A stretch of 64,000 nt of DNA from the NCBI RefSeq assembly GCF_022539315.1, contig NC_066326.1, forward strand, positions 9,936,601 to 10,000,600, read 5' to 3'. Position 1 is the first letter of the stretch. Every line of letters begins with the position of its first letter. The notes beneath the pieces are model-generated. The model had not been told where the DNA came from, searched no databases, and saw only the letters and a list, made by a program, of their open reading frames with translations. Positions 12,710 through 23,968 of this stretch are shown piece by piece. The position numbers were made by a program, and so were the translations under genes. This DNA is from Serinus canaria (Eukaryota > Chordata > Aves > Passeriformes > Fringillidae).

Positions 12710-15700
12710 AGCAAAAAATAAACCCTCAAACAGGAGCACAGCCCTTTCCTCCTCCCTTGAATCTTTTGGCTGAAAGAGCATCAAAGATTTTAAAGATGAC
12801 TGAAAGGAATTTAAGACGCAACAGTTTCAACACCACTGGGTTTTTTTTTTTTTCTTAAAGAGTATCTAGTTAAGAATGCATAACAATAAAAGACAAATGA
12901 AATCACCTCTCCACCTAACTCCTTCCAGAGAATGCATGTGTGTGCTCACACAAATATCTTGGTGAGTTATTAGCCTGGAAGTCACTCAAGTCTTAGAACG
13001 ATCCAATTCTCTTGAAAAGAAGAAGAAAGTAAAGCTGCCAACTTCATGCTTCAAGTGGAACAATAATCCTGAACTGAGAGAACAGCTTCCAAGTCTTCAG
13101 ATGGCAAATTATTTATCTGCTGACACAGAACAATGCACACTTTGTAGTTGATGTATGAGGTTCCCTATGTGCGCTGCATTAGAAAGGAAGGGGGTGTGGA
13201 GTTTTCCAATTATACTTTTTTATTAATGGGGAAACACCCGCTCCCTCAACAGCTTTAAAATCTCTAATTAGTCACAAGAGAATCCAAACGCCTTTGGCAG
13301 CCCCTTTTGAGGTGTTTGACTATTTTGTTACTCAGACCAAAGGATGCTGCTGGCAAAAGTTTTCAGAGTCAAAGCTCTGGGATTATCTGCCAGTCCCCAG
13401 GACAGCTCTGGCAGAGTGTCCCAAAGGACCCCAATCAGTGCACTCCAGTTGCTTTTTAATTTTTTCCATTTTTTTTCCCCTTTTGTGCTCTCTTATTTCT
13501 TTAGCTTTTTATTTTGACTGTAAGTCTTTAATGTGGGGAATCTTGTCTCCAAGACTGTCTGTGAAGCACCTTTTTACCACTGTGCTTTTGGGAGGATGGC
13601 AGAAACATGGTTTGTTTCTTAACAGGGAAGAGCCATTTTTGAAAGCCGGTCTTTGTTTTAGGATTGCCAAACCTTGGCCATGAAGCTGAGGTAGCAAGCC
13701 AGGGCTCTGTCTAAAGGCAACTGCTCTTGGGCTTTCATTGCCTGAAGCCCTCTCTGAGCTGAACTGGGCTCATTTCACCCAGGAACTGTCTGAGCTATCA
13801 TGACTTTGCAGGGTCACCATAAAAGAAAATCTATGTAATTACCACTGGCTACCTAGAGCCAAAAAGACTTTGTATCTCTGCACAAAATGTTTGATTCAGC
13901 TTAGAATTGCTTCAGCCTTTGCTAAAGGTAAGGTTTTTCTGTGGGCTGCTTGCATCCTGGTCTGTGATCAGTGAGTGGGTATTGCTGTCTGCAGCATACT
14001 CAGAGCAGGCAGGATGCTGCTGCATGAATTGCCAGAGGCCAGCCCTAACACCATCCTTCCAGAAAAAGCCCCCCCTGTAAGATTTCCTCTGTGCCTTGCA
14101 CTGCCAGGTTATGAGCCATGAGAAGTCCTTTGGAGATGTTTAGCAGTGTTAAACAAAATTCCCTCCTGATGGGAATGAGCTCACTAAATGTCCTCTGTCT
14201 GGTCATCAGAGTGGTGACATTAGCTGCCCTCTGGGCTGGCTTTGGCCCTGGAGGGGCCCAGTGCTCAGCCAGAGTGGACAGCCCTGGGGTCAGGGCCAGG
14301 GCACGTTGTGCTGCTGTTGTCTCTTAGGGAGATCAATACGGGACTTCTGCACCTTTCATTGGAACAATCCTCACGTGCATTTACCATGTGAAAACAACCC
14401 AAGTTCCCATCCAGGGCAGCATGTGTGTCCTGCCAGGTGGTTGCATGGAGTGGTTCCTGTCTGGATGCATTGCCTCTGCTCCTGGAAGCTATGGCTTTTG
14501 CTGTTTGTCCCTCAAATTGGAAGAGCAGCATGAAAAGACACACCAGAGTGCAAGGGGGAATGAAAGGAAGATCGAGGCTGTAGAGCCCATCTCATGTTCA
14601 AGTGTGAATTACCTTAATGTATCCATTTCCAGAGAGCAAAGTGAGGTGTTTTTTAACCAAAATCCCATGGGCAGCAGGAAGCCACTGTCAGCTCTTGCAC
14701 TGTCATTCAGAGCAGGAGAAAGCTTCAAGGAAGCACAAGACAAATGTGGTTTGGTGTTGGTGGTTTGTTGGTTTTTTCCCCTCCCTGATCTAATGTTAAG
14801 ACTGGTTCTCATGAACAGTCTGGGGTTTACTGGTGCTGAGTTGGCAAGACTTTCCTTAAACAAGACAGAAGACCAGTTCCAGTTATATTAACTAGGCCAA
14901 ATGACAATGAAGCTGATTCAATCCATTACCTTGAGCTCAGCTCCCTTGGCTGTTTTTTGCAAAGTGTTGATTATGATTACTGCTGTTTCCCTTTTTTTTT
15001 TTTTTTTTTTTAATAAAGGTATTAAAAACCACAATTTTATCAAGAGGTATTAGCTCCAGCAAAGGGAAGAAACACAGATATGAAATTTTACACTGTTTTC
15101 TGTATTTAGTCAGCCAGCTTGATGCATAAAAGAGCTTAAATCTATGTCTTTTCAGAGCCTTTGCTTCCTTGCTTCAGCACTGCAAACACCTGCAAAAGCC
15201 TTGGCAAATATCTAGTCAGGACCTTTAATGTGGCTGAATGGCAGGACCATTCCCAGACTTCATCACCTTCAGTGGCCTGGCCAGGGATTACCAAAGTTGC
15301 TCTTTGCCTTCACTTTCTTTGAGCTTACACAATATTGCTGTTAAGTACATTGCAGAACAGCCTGGTGACTGATGAAATACCTTGCAGAGATGACAGGACA
15401 CTGTGTAGATCTTCACACTGCACCCTCCCAGGAGAGAGGTGCACATTGCAAAAGGCCAGGGTTTGTCAGAAAACTGCAGAAGTTTTGACTGACATATTCA
15501 TGCTACAAATTGTATTGTGGTCTGATATGCTGAACAAGAAAAACTCTGACCTTGAACTGAATTCAGCTTTGCATTCAGAATGGTTTTTCAGTTAAGCCCT
15601 AGACATTTTTATCTTAGGAGCTCTACATCCTGTGCAAGTGGGATCCCAGCAGAGCAGAGGCATTTTGTGGTGCCTGTTCAGAGTAACAATCAGAGCACTA

Positions 15701-17880
15701 AGACAGAAGTGGAGGGCAGTTGCTTTGCTGGAACCATGGAAGGCCTCCTGGCTCTGTAGAGCTCAGTACAAATAGGTCTTGTTTTGTCAAAATAGGGGTT
15801 TTGGCACACACCCATGCTTGTGCTGTGCTGGTAGGACCAGCTCTGCTGCAGGCTCTCAGCAGGAGCAGTGTGTGCAGGAGCTCAGTACAACGCTGGCTCT
15901 GTGGCATTCTGGATTGTACCCTGCCTCACCTGGGCCCTTTTGGAGGTGCTAAGGTGAGGAAAGCAGCATTTTGCCTCCTTGGAGATATGTGTTTAGGGGT
16001 TAAGAGGGGCAATTCCTCAGGAGCAGGAGTTTGTACAAAGGGCTGAGGTGTTTTTCTGCTTGTGTGCCAGCCTTGCCCAGCTGGTGACATTTCCACACAC
16101 AGAAAGTGGGCACAGAAGTAGCTGAACCTGATATTGTGTTTGTTCTACCATTGCTGCAGGTCACTGTTTTATAAACACTTCAGCTCTATGAGAAGGAGTT
16201 TATTCTTCTCCCAGCTGCAGGTTGCTGCATGTTGTAAGATGATCAAGCAGGAGCTTTGCCCTCAGTACAAGAGGGACAGGGCTACCTAGTTTGGCCAGGT
16301 GCTTGTTTCAGTCATTTTTAAAGAGATATTCTGTTCTGCACTTATTTAAAATATGGCTAAATTGCTGGCAACGAAACAGTTCAGTGCTTGCTGCAAGATA
16401 TCTCTGCAGATGTAAAATAACACAGGTAATTCCATGATGTGCACCTTAACACATTCCATGTGTGCCTTTTTTTATACTCAAGTGGTATGAGGATGTAGGT
16501 ACCCAACTCCTAAGAGGTCAGACAGTCTGAAAGGGAAAGATTTTTTCTTAGCCTTGCATTCTTTCCTTCATTGCTTCCCTTGCCATTAATTTCAGTCACC
16601 CCCTGATGTCTTTGCTGGCAGCCTCCTCTGTGCCAAAAAGCAGTGATGCAGGGGGAGCAGTGCAGCCCTGTGGCCACCCAAGCAGTGACAGCACCTGCCA
16701 GCAGGGCTCTGCTCTGCTGTGGCTCTCAGCAGACCTGGGACCTCTTCCAGGAGCCATGTGGGTTGTGGTGTTGAGTGGAGCTGATGCAGGTACTGTGGCA
16801 ATGCCAGGCATTGACAGATCCAGAAAACCTGATCTGAACTTGGAGGAGAGTGTGTGCCTTTCTGGGCTTGGATCTGCTAGGAATCTGATTCCCAATCAGC
16901 ATGAAAGCAAAGCATTTGTGTGTCCAATGCCCTGAGTTTTGGAAATCTCAGCCTCTAACTCTCCTTGGTGTGTGTGTCTGTTGTCCCAAGTGAGGCAGTG
17001 CCCTGGGACAGCTGACAGAGTTCACTGAACTGGAAACTTGACCCTCAGTAACTCTTTTTGGACCCTGCAACTGCTTAGCAAGTCTTCCATTTTAACCAGT
17101 GCACTCATGTGGCACAGTTTTAATCCTTCATTGCTTCTGGAGAACGCTCATTTCAAATGAAATCCTGCCCTCAGAGGAGCTGCTGGGAATTCTGAGCTGC
17201 CTTCAGCCATGCCCCAGCCCTGCTGTCCCCACAAGGGCAGAAAGCAGGGGGTCAGCAGGAGGAAGTCAGGGCTCTGAACTGTGCATGAAGCTGCTGCTGC
17301 TGCTGCCAAGGGCCTGGTGCCAAGGAGGGGAATATGCCCTTTCCATGCCCCATGCACACAGTCTCTCCTCGCTCAGCGTCAAGGCCACAGCGTTCCGAGC
17401 GCTGCTGGGAGAAAGCAAAGCAGGCAAGTAAACAGCAGCTGCCTTCAGCTCCAAACTTGTCTCGCTTGGTTGCTCCTGTTTTCTTGTCAGGGGAGTGGTT
17501 CAGCTAAGGGAAAGGTGATTGAACCATTACCAGGAGGGAAAAACACCTACTAAAATCGAAATGATTCAAAATTCTGGAAGTGTCTCCTTTATGTGAGAGT
17601 ATCTCCTTTACCTGTTCAATTTGGCCACTGACCAGTCCTTAACAATCCTTTTTTTTCCTCTGCTGCTGCCAAACCCATGTTCAAGAGCTGTAGGGTGATT
17701 CCTGACCTGAAGGGAAGCAGAGCTGGAGAAGTGTCCCTGTCTATACTGGCACAGGTGAGTTGGGACAAACAGTGACAGTCACAGGATGTTTGATCCAGCT
17801 GCAGGGATCTGGAGGCTGTGAACACTGAAGGATATAGAAAGGAAGGGAATGGGATGCTGAAACTGAGCAATGGAGACTGT
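12710..17880. other. Non-coding single-copy stretch
   Basis: No gene was recognised. A compact AT-rich block at 13200-13290 with an ATTAATGG and a CTAATTAG homeodomain-type core looks like a possible conserved non-coding element. A consensus GTAAGG donor at about 13927 and GTGAGT at about 17753 lack a matching acceptor plus open frame. A poly-T run at 14992-15011 is listed separately. The overlapping open frames are below 170 codons and show no family resemblance. Confidence 0.45.
14992..15011 (+). repeat. Poly-T(20) tract
   Basis: Twenty uninterrupted T are followed directly by AATAAAGG. On the minus strand this is an A20 run. No retroelement 3' end is recognisable next to it, so I call it a simple homopolymer. 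Confidence 0.9.
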
Positions 17881-17902
17881 AGATCTAAATGTCAGGGCAT
17901 AT

Positions 17903-18087
17903 TTCCTCACAGTGATTTCTGTCAAGTTACTGGATAATCCCAAAGGGAAGTGGTGGAAATATTGTACATGAAGATGTTTCTCAATTTGGATTTTGATGAA
18001 GGCAGCAGAAAATACATACTTACATAAAAACTCAGTTGAACTAGATAATCTCAGAGTATTTTCCCATCTCTAAATTGTGATTTATAC
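17903..18087 (+). mobile_element. Old CR1-like LINE 3'-end fragment
   Basis: The order of motifs follows the 3' end of avian CR1 copies. There is a 'TTTCCTCACAGTGATTT'-type block, then a 'CTGGATAATCCCAAAGGGAAGTGGTGGAA'-like section (17932-17960), then 'GAACTAGATAATCTCAGAG' and finally 'CCATCTCTAAATTGTGATTT' close to 18085. CR1 copies typically end in this kind of text plus a short ATTCTGTG-like repeat. The copy is heavily mutated, has no coding sequence and is clearly dead. The assignment rests on remembered CR1 structure, and the left boundary is uncertain. Confidence 0.5.
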
Positions 18088-19216
18088 TATAAACACTGCC
18101 AGACCCTGCAAACTAATCTGTTGTACTAAAAGTGACTCAAACACGACTGCTTATATTTTTATACCCCTCATGATGTTAAACATTTGGTTTGCCAGGATGA
18201 GTGGGAGTATCCAGGACACACTTTACTGTGAATGGATTTCATGAACTATAATTACTAGGCAATAAATCCATACAAATGGGAAATGTCTCAGGCCTTGTGC
18301 TGGATAGTAGGAAAGGACAGGACCTGATTGTTTTGGGGGAACACATTTTTGTGTGAACTTGGAAGGAATTAAAACACCAATGCTGCTTTTGAAGGGCCAG
18401 TTAGGGCAGGGGCCACAGATTTGTTCTTTACATTAACAGTAAAAAATGTATTTGCACAGCTATTTCTTGGATGGGAGCTCTCACAGAGACAGCTGGTTTT
18501 AATTAGGCAAACAGATGCAATAGCTGTGCAATTACAACTTGATCATGAGCCCATGGCAGGCGAGGGGATCTTTAGCAGTCTGTACTTAAACTGCTTGTGT
18601 TGGACAGGATTAGACCTGCAGAAGAGAAACCCTGCACTCACCACAGCAATCCTAGGAAGCTGCTGAGAGTAGGATTTTTTTTCCCATGGCAGACTCCATT
18701 TGTGCACCATCATTCCTAGTTCTGATTTGGTGGTGGGCACAGGTCTTGGGGTACAACCAGCTCATGGGCTCTGCTGTCATTTCTTCCTGTTTTCAATGTG
18801 ATAAAGGGTGGGAGAATGTGATTAGTTCCCTGAGCAATCCCCTGGCATCATTTTAGGGGAGAGTGCAGGTATTTCTTGTATGTTGCCAGAGCAGTTTGCT
18901 ACTCATCATTATAGAAATTATTATCAGTGGTAATTATTAAAATGTTCCAAAGGAGTTTTGTATAACTACAAACGGAATAAAAAAATATTTTCTTGCCAAT
19001 CTCAAATAAGGATCTATGAATCTGTGACTGAGACACAGATCCCCACAGTACCTAAGAACAACCAGGGCTTATCACCCCACTAAAGGCAAAAGTACTTCTG
19101 GTTTTAGTGGCAGCACAAGAGGTTAAGCCCCTACAATCTGTGACTCATTATTCAGTGTCTCTAAGTATTCTTTTCCTCCTCCTGGTTTTTACAGAGGATG
19201 TGCAGGGTATCAATAG

Positions 19217-19262
19217 GTGAGCACATATATGTGCATATCTGTGTGCATGTGTATGTGTGAGA
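19217..19262 (+). repeat. Imperfect TG/CATA-rich patch
   Basis: A degenerate run of CA/TG and ATATG dinucleotides includes ACATATATGTGCATATCTGT and GTGTATGTGTGAG. It is an interrupted alternating purine-pyrimidine tract, probably a decayed microsatellite. Confidence 0.55.
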
Positions 19263-19425
19263 ACATATGCTCACAATTACTTTCCAAATGAGTAATTATC
19301 AGCTCCCAGCAGTCCAAACTCTGCATTATCTTATTGTCATCAGCCATTGGGCTGTAGTAGAAGAACAACCTCACACTGCTGACAAGGACAAATACAAACC
19401 CAGCAAAGGAAAGACAGGCACTTGT

Positions 19426-20406
19426 TCATTCAAGCAATTGTGGGAACGTCAGCTTTACCTGCCTGTCACAAAAAGCCATAAAAAGCTTCTGCAGGGGGTT
19501 CCTGTCCCCCCCTGCCACATCCTCAGATGCAGAGCAGTGCAGAGCCTGTTCACTCTCACTGTCCAATGGAACTGAGAGGAAAATCTCCCAAGTCAGAGTC
19601 CAGCCCCCAGGCTCTGGATCTGACCCTGCAAAGAGCAGCCCTGGCCCATGTGAGGCTGGGCCTTTCTGCCTCCTCACTCTGTTTAACATCACTGACAGCT
19701 CTGTGGAGGAGGGCTGCTTCTGGCATGCACAAGAGTGCTCATGAGCCTCTGCTCTGCTGATTAAAACATCTGCCAAACAAACTGTGTCAGGTCCTGCCCT
19801 TCCCTTCCTTGGGGAAGTCTGCCCAGCCAGGCCAGCCAGCTGAGACCCTCTGTGAGGCTGTACTAGAGAGAAGAGAGGCTGGGAGCCACTGTCCCGTGGC
19901 TTGGAAGGCCACTTTGTGAAAGATGGACCCAAACTGCTCCTCCACCAGCATGGTGTGACTAAGTGGCTGTCCCAAAGCTCTCTAATCTGGCAGTGTCTGG
20001 CTTGGTTTCTCTGTGTCTTTGTGATGCTGCTGGAGGAAAGCATACAGGTTTCTGCCCTCAGTCTGGGCAGGCCTGCCACGTGTTTGTGAAAATTACAGGG
20101 GCATCCCAGGTTGGCCAGGCTCCCTCCTTCCCCCAGCTGGACCTGACTGTGGGGGGCAATGCTGCTCACATCTGGCTTACAAGTGTCTGTCTTTCCTCCT
20201 CCTCCTACCCCCTCTAGTTCAGATCCCCACATCCCTCCCTGTGTTTTAAAGGGGGTTTTAGAGAATTTGGGGTATCCCAGGCCTTTCCTCCAGAGATGGG
20301 TGGGTGCTGTTTTGACCGCCCTGCTCACTGTAGTCTTGTCTCCTTCTGCACCCCCAGCTCCACTTCTGTCATGACCCAGACACAGCAGTCTCCTTTTCCT
20401 TCTCAC
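19426..20406 (-). other. Longest non-repetitive open frame (326 codons), no recognised family
   Basis: A single minus-strand frame stays open from ATG to a stop over 981 nt. The translation is rich in Ser, Gly, Pro, Arg and Cys. It has no signal peptide, transmembrane segment, zinc-finger spacing or other motif I recognise. The local sequence is more GC-rich than its surroundings, which lowers stop-codon frequency, and the opposite strand also carries several shorter open frames. I see no TATA box or CpG island upstream. I regard it as probably fortuitous but list it because of its length. Confidence 0.12.
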
Positions 20407-23400
20407 TCCTGTTGAAACTTTCCCCTGAACACAAGTTCTTCTCCGTGGGTGTCCTCACAAATTGCAATTGATGTGCTGTCCTGGGCAAGGAGAAGGCACC
20501 TGCTGAAAGGAACTGGTTTCCCATGCAGGACTCACCAGACTCCACATTTGCTTTATTCTCTGCCACAAGATGTTGGGCAGATCCTTAACCTTCATTCCTA
20601 CCTTGGTGATGGGAATTATTTGCAGCCCACTTCACATTAGAGTGGGAATCCCTTAATTCCTTCCAGAATTAAACCCTTGCTGCCCAAACATCCAAAGTCT
20701 GAGTTTCATTAGAGATCCTAGACCAACCTTTATGTCCTATTGCTTGATTACTGAATTTCTTTCTTTGGCTAGTTGCTTTTTCATTGCAACTCCTGCTATG
20801 ACTTTCCCAACACTGCCCTTTTTGTCAGTCTATGTGTTTTTCTGGTTGGAATTGTAGATCTCTGGATAAGCAGTATCAAGTATTGCTTTGAATATTGAGC
20901 AATTACATGACAGAAAGCTCCTCCACAAAGCCAGTGAAATGGTCCCTGGTGCACATACAGATATCAACAGTGCTTTGGTGCTCTGTTCCCTTTTGCTTTA
21001 TTAACCCTGGCCCTGTGGGCATTGAGCAATGATCCAGATTATATCTGTGCTGCTCGTACAGTGCATTCTGCTGGCCACTTCTAACCAGCAAGGCAGCACA
21101 TTTCTGAAGCTGAGCACTTTACTTGCAAACACATTTTCATCCATAACATAAATTATCTTATGCTTGCAAGCATCCATGGTGCATAGATGACTTTTCAGCC
21201 AAGAGCTGGGCATGCCCACATTAACCTCAGTATGGACAAACACTTCTCTAAGCAGCTGTGCAGCATCCTGCACCTTCTCTAGCAACTTTTGTCTGCAATT
21301 AGTTTTTAAATGCTTCTTTCAAGTGAACTCTAGGGGATTTGTGGTTTCTTTCTGTGAAAATAAACAAGATGTTTTCTTGAGAGGAATTAAGAGAATGGTA
21401 GGAAAAAGAGCTGTTTGACACTCTCATGCAGAAAAGGTGATTTCAGTATCATGCAATGGGCTTTATTTTTGCTTCTGATGGCATCTTTGGGGCTTTGTTG
21501 GCTACATGACAGCAACAGATGAACAGTGTGTTACTCATCAAAAGCTACCTGGCACAACTAGCTAAAAAAAGAATAGAACAGTGAACAAATACAGCAGGGA
21601 GGGAAGTGATGACAGCAACTGCATTTCAAATAAGATCATCTTTGTCTAAATGGTGTTTTGATGAAGAAAGATTAAATGATGTGCTGGAATGAGTGCAGTA
21701 TGACTAATGAGAGGATTCACAGTTATAAGTGATAGGAGAGAAAAGTATCAGAAGGGACATAAACCATCAGGCATCCACACACTGGTGGATTGTTGGGAAG
21801 AAAATTTGCTGATTGGCCAAAGATATTGCTGTTGGCTGGGGTTTTTTTTATCTTCCTCTGAGACATTTCAGCCCATTAGAACTATCTTCAGAGGATCCAA
21901 AGATGAAAATCTGTGACCAGAATTGTTTTGCAGCAGCTCCAGGCTATGACTGCATGAGCAAGATAAATTGGGGCTGATTTCTGGCTTGTCCCGGTAAGAG
22001 CCCAGCTGCCCACTATGACACTGCAGAGGGCAGAAAGCATCTTGCCATGTTTCCATGGCCAAGGAAGCACGATGACATTTGCCCAAGGGGGGGCAGTTTG
22101 CAGGATGGCAAAGTCACAGGGAGTTGTTTGTGTAGCTGTACTTGGGCAGGAGGGAACAACAGGAGCATCATAACCCCTCTGGTTTTCCAGGGGAGCTGAA
22201 TTTCTCAATTATGTGATTAGTATTAACATTGTATTTCAAGTCTAAGCCTATTTCCTCATGAATTTGCCACTATTTATTAGGCCTCTTAAGATGGTTATAT
22301 ATTGTGTTAGTGACATTTAATAATTAGTTCTATTTTTACAGAAAGTAAAACTGCAGCAGAAAAATGGCCTGGCAGGTGCTTAGCTCAGGGCTAGAACCAA
22401 ATGAGTCCCCAGCAGCTGCCTAAGCAAGAAGCTTTACTGCCAGAGTCCTTGAGATGAAAGAGGCTTTTTCTTCCCAGTAGTTCCAGATTTATACCTCTCC
22501 ACTATTTTGCTCCTGGTGTTTCCTTGGCTAAAGCAGAGTATAGCAATGGAGAGGACTGAGAACAGATTCTGGATGGCTGCTCCACATGGAGAATAGGCAA
22601 ACACTTGTATGTTTTGTTATATGAAGTTGTTCAGATAAATACCCAGAGGTCACAGCCGGTTTCAGTTGGATATGGCAGAGCTGGCCATAGGGCTCTCTCC
22701 TTACTCTGTGCAGTACAGGCACAATCATGCTGGGATAGCAAGGCCTTGGAGAGCCCACAGCAGAGGGAAGATGGAGACACAGCACCTGGCAGCTCAAACC
22801 AACCCCAACACCAATCCTGAAGTGACCACACACAAAACAAACCACCTTTCCTTTCTGCCAGAGATTCTGGCCACTGATCCTGTAGGCATTGGACATGCAA
22901 AGGATTAAAATAGCAGGAAAAATGCTGCAAGAGAGGGAAGAGGTCTCTGCATTTATCAGTTAAGTTGTTGTATTTCAAGTGTTATCCAAAATCTAATGGA
23001 TCAATGGGAATCCTTCCAGTAATTTCTGCTGGGATTTTATAAGGCTTTAATTAGTGGTCTGGATGCTGTGATTGTGAGTGTTCCTCTCACAGTATCACTC
23101 AGAACTGTGCCTCCAAAACAGATTTGAGCAAACAGGGCTCCTCAGTCAACATTTTGCAAATGGGAAGAAATTAACCCCCTTGGGAAGTTCTTGATAACAA
23201 ATATTTGCCTCCAACTGTCTGAAAGTTGCCTTTATTATAAATGGAGGGGGAAGAAGACATTTTTAACCCTGTTTCTGACTGAGTTCCAGCTGTATTAGAT
23301 TTAAGGCTAGTTTTCTGATAAGGGGTAAACATTTAATATTAAGAGTAAAAATGTCTTAGAAATAAGGAGCTCCTAGTAATTAATGTGAGTGTTTGGCACA

Positions 23401-23944
23401 GGACTGAAAGCTGCATCTGACTTGGAGGAGAAAGAACATGCTCTAGTGTAAAGGTTCAACTTCTCCTGCAGTTCTCATTTTCCCTTGGGGTGTACCAATC
23501 CAGCTGCTACCCTGATTCCCCAAGATTTTTTTCCTCCTTGTGCATTTTGAGGAATCTGTGCCCTCTCTTTTTTAATCACACTGCTTATTTGCTGAAAAAA
23601 ATCTGTTTGCCCACCCCAAGTCTCTTCTCCAAGCAGCCACAAAGTCAGATACATTCCTTAAAAGCCAGACAGGGTTTTAGTAACCAACTAGTCAAGAGAG
23701 GCTGGTATTGAGCGGTAGCTTGTGGGTGCTCCTATACCTGCTTGCACCCACAAACAAGGCCCTGCAATCTCTGCCTTATGTTAGAAAATAACTGGGTTTT
23801 GAACCACAGCACTCAGACACAAAGCTGTGGTTGGGGCTGGGCTGAAAGAGCAGTGCCTGTCCTGGAGAATGTCACTTTGTTTACGACTGACTGCCTGTCC
23901 TTTCAGTGATGTGTGAGAAAAAATGGTAGTATGTACTCTGTAGG

Positions 23945-23968
23945 AGTGTGTGTATATGTGTGTGTACA
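23945..23968 (+). repeat. Short TG microsatellite
   Basis: A short alternating GTGTGTGTATATGTGTGTGT stretch, too short to be strongly length-variable. Confidence 0.7.

Noticed and set aside
13850..13926. Plus-strand segment ending GCTAAAG|GTAAGG
   Set aside because: The nearest acceptor (GGCTACCTAG) has almost no pyrimidine tract and two of three frames contain stops.
14992..15018. AATAAA next to a poly-T run as a polyadenylation site
   Set aside because: The AATAAA follows the T-run on the plus strand and no transcript end or retrocopy is recognisable; such hexamers are common in AT-rich DNA.
21001..21285. 94-codon minus-strand ORF with helical-looking start
   Set aside because: No flanking splice signals or recognised family; its length is within chance expectation for this composition.
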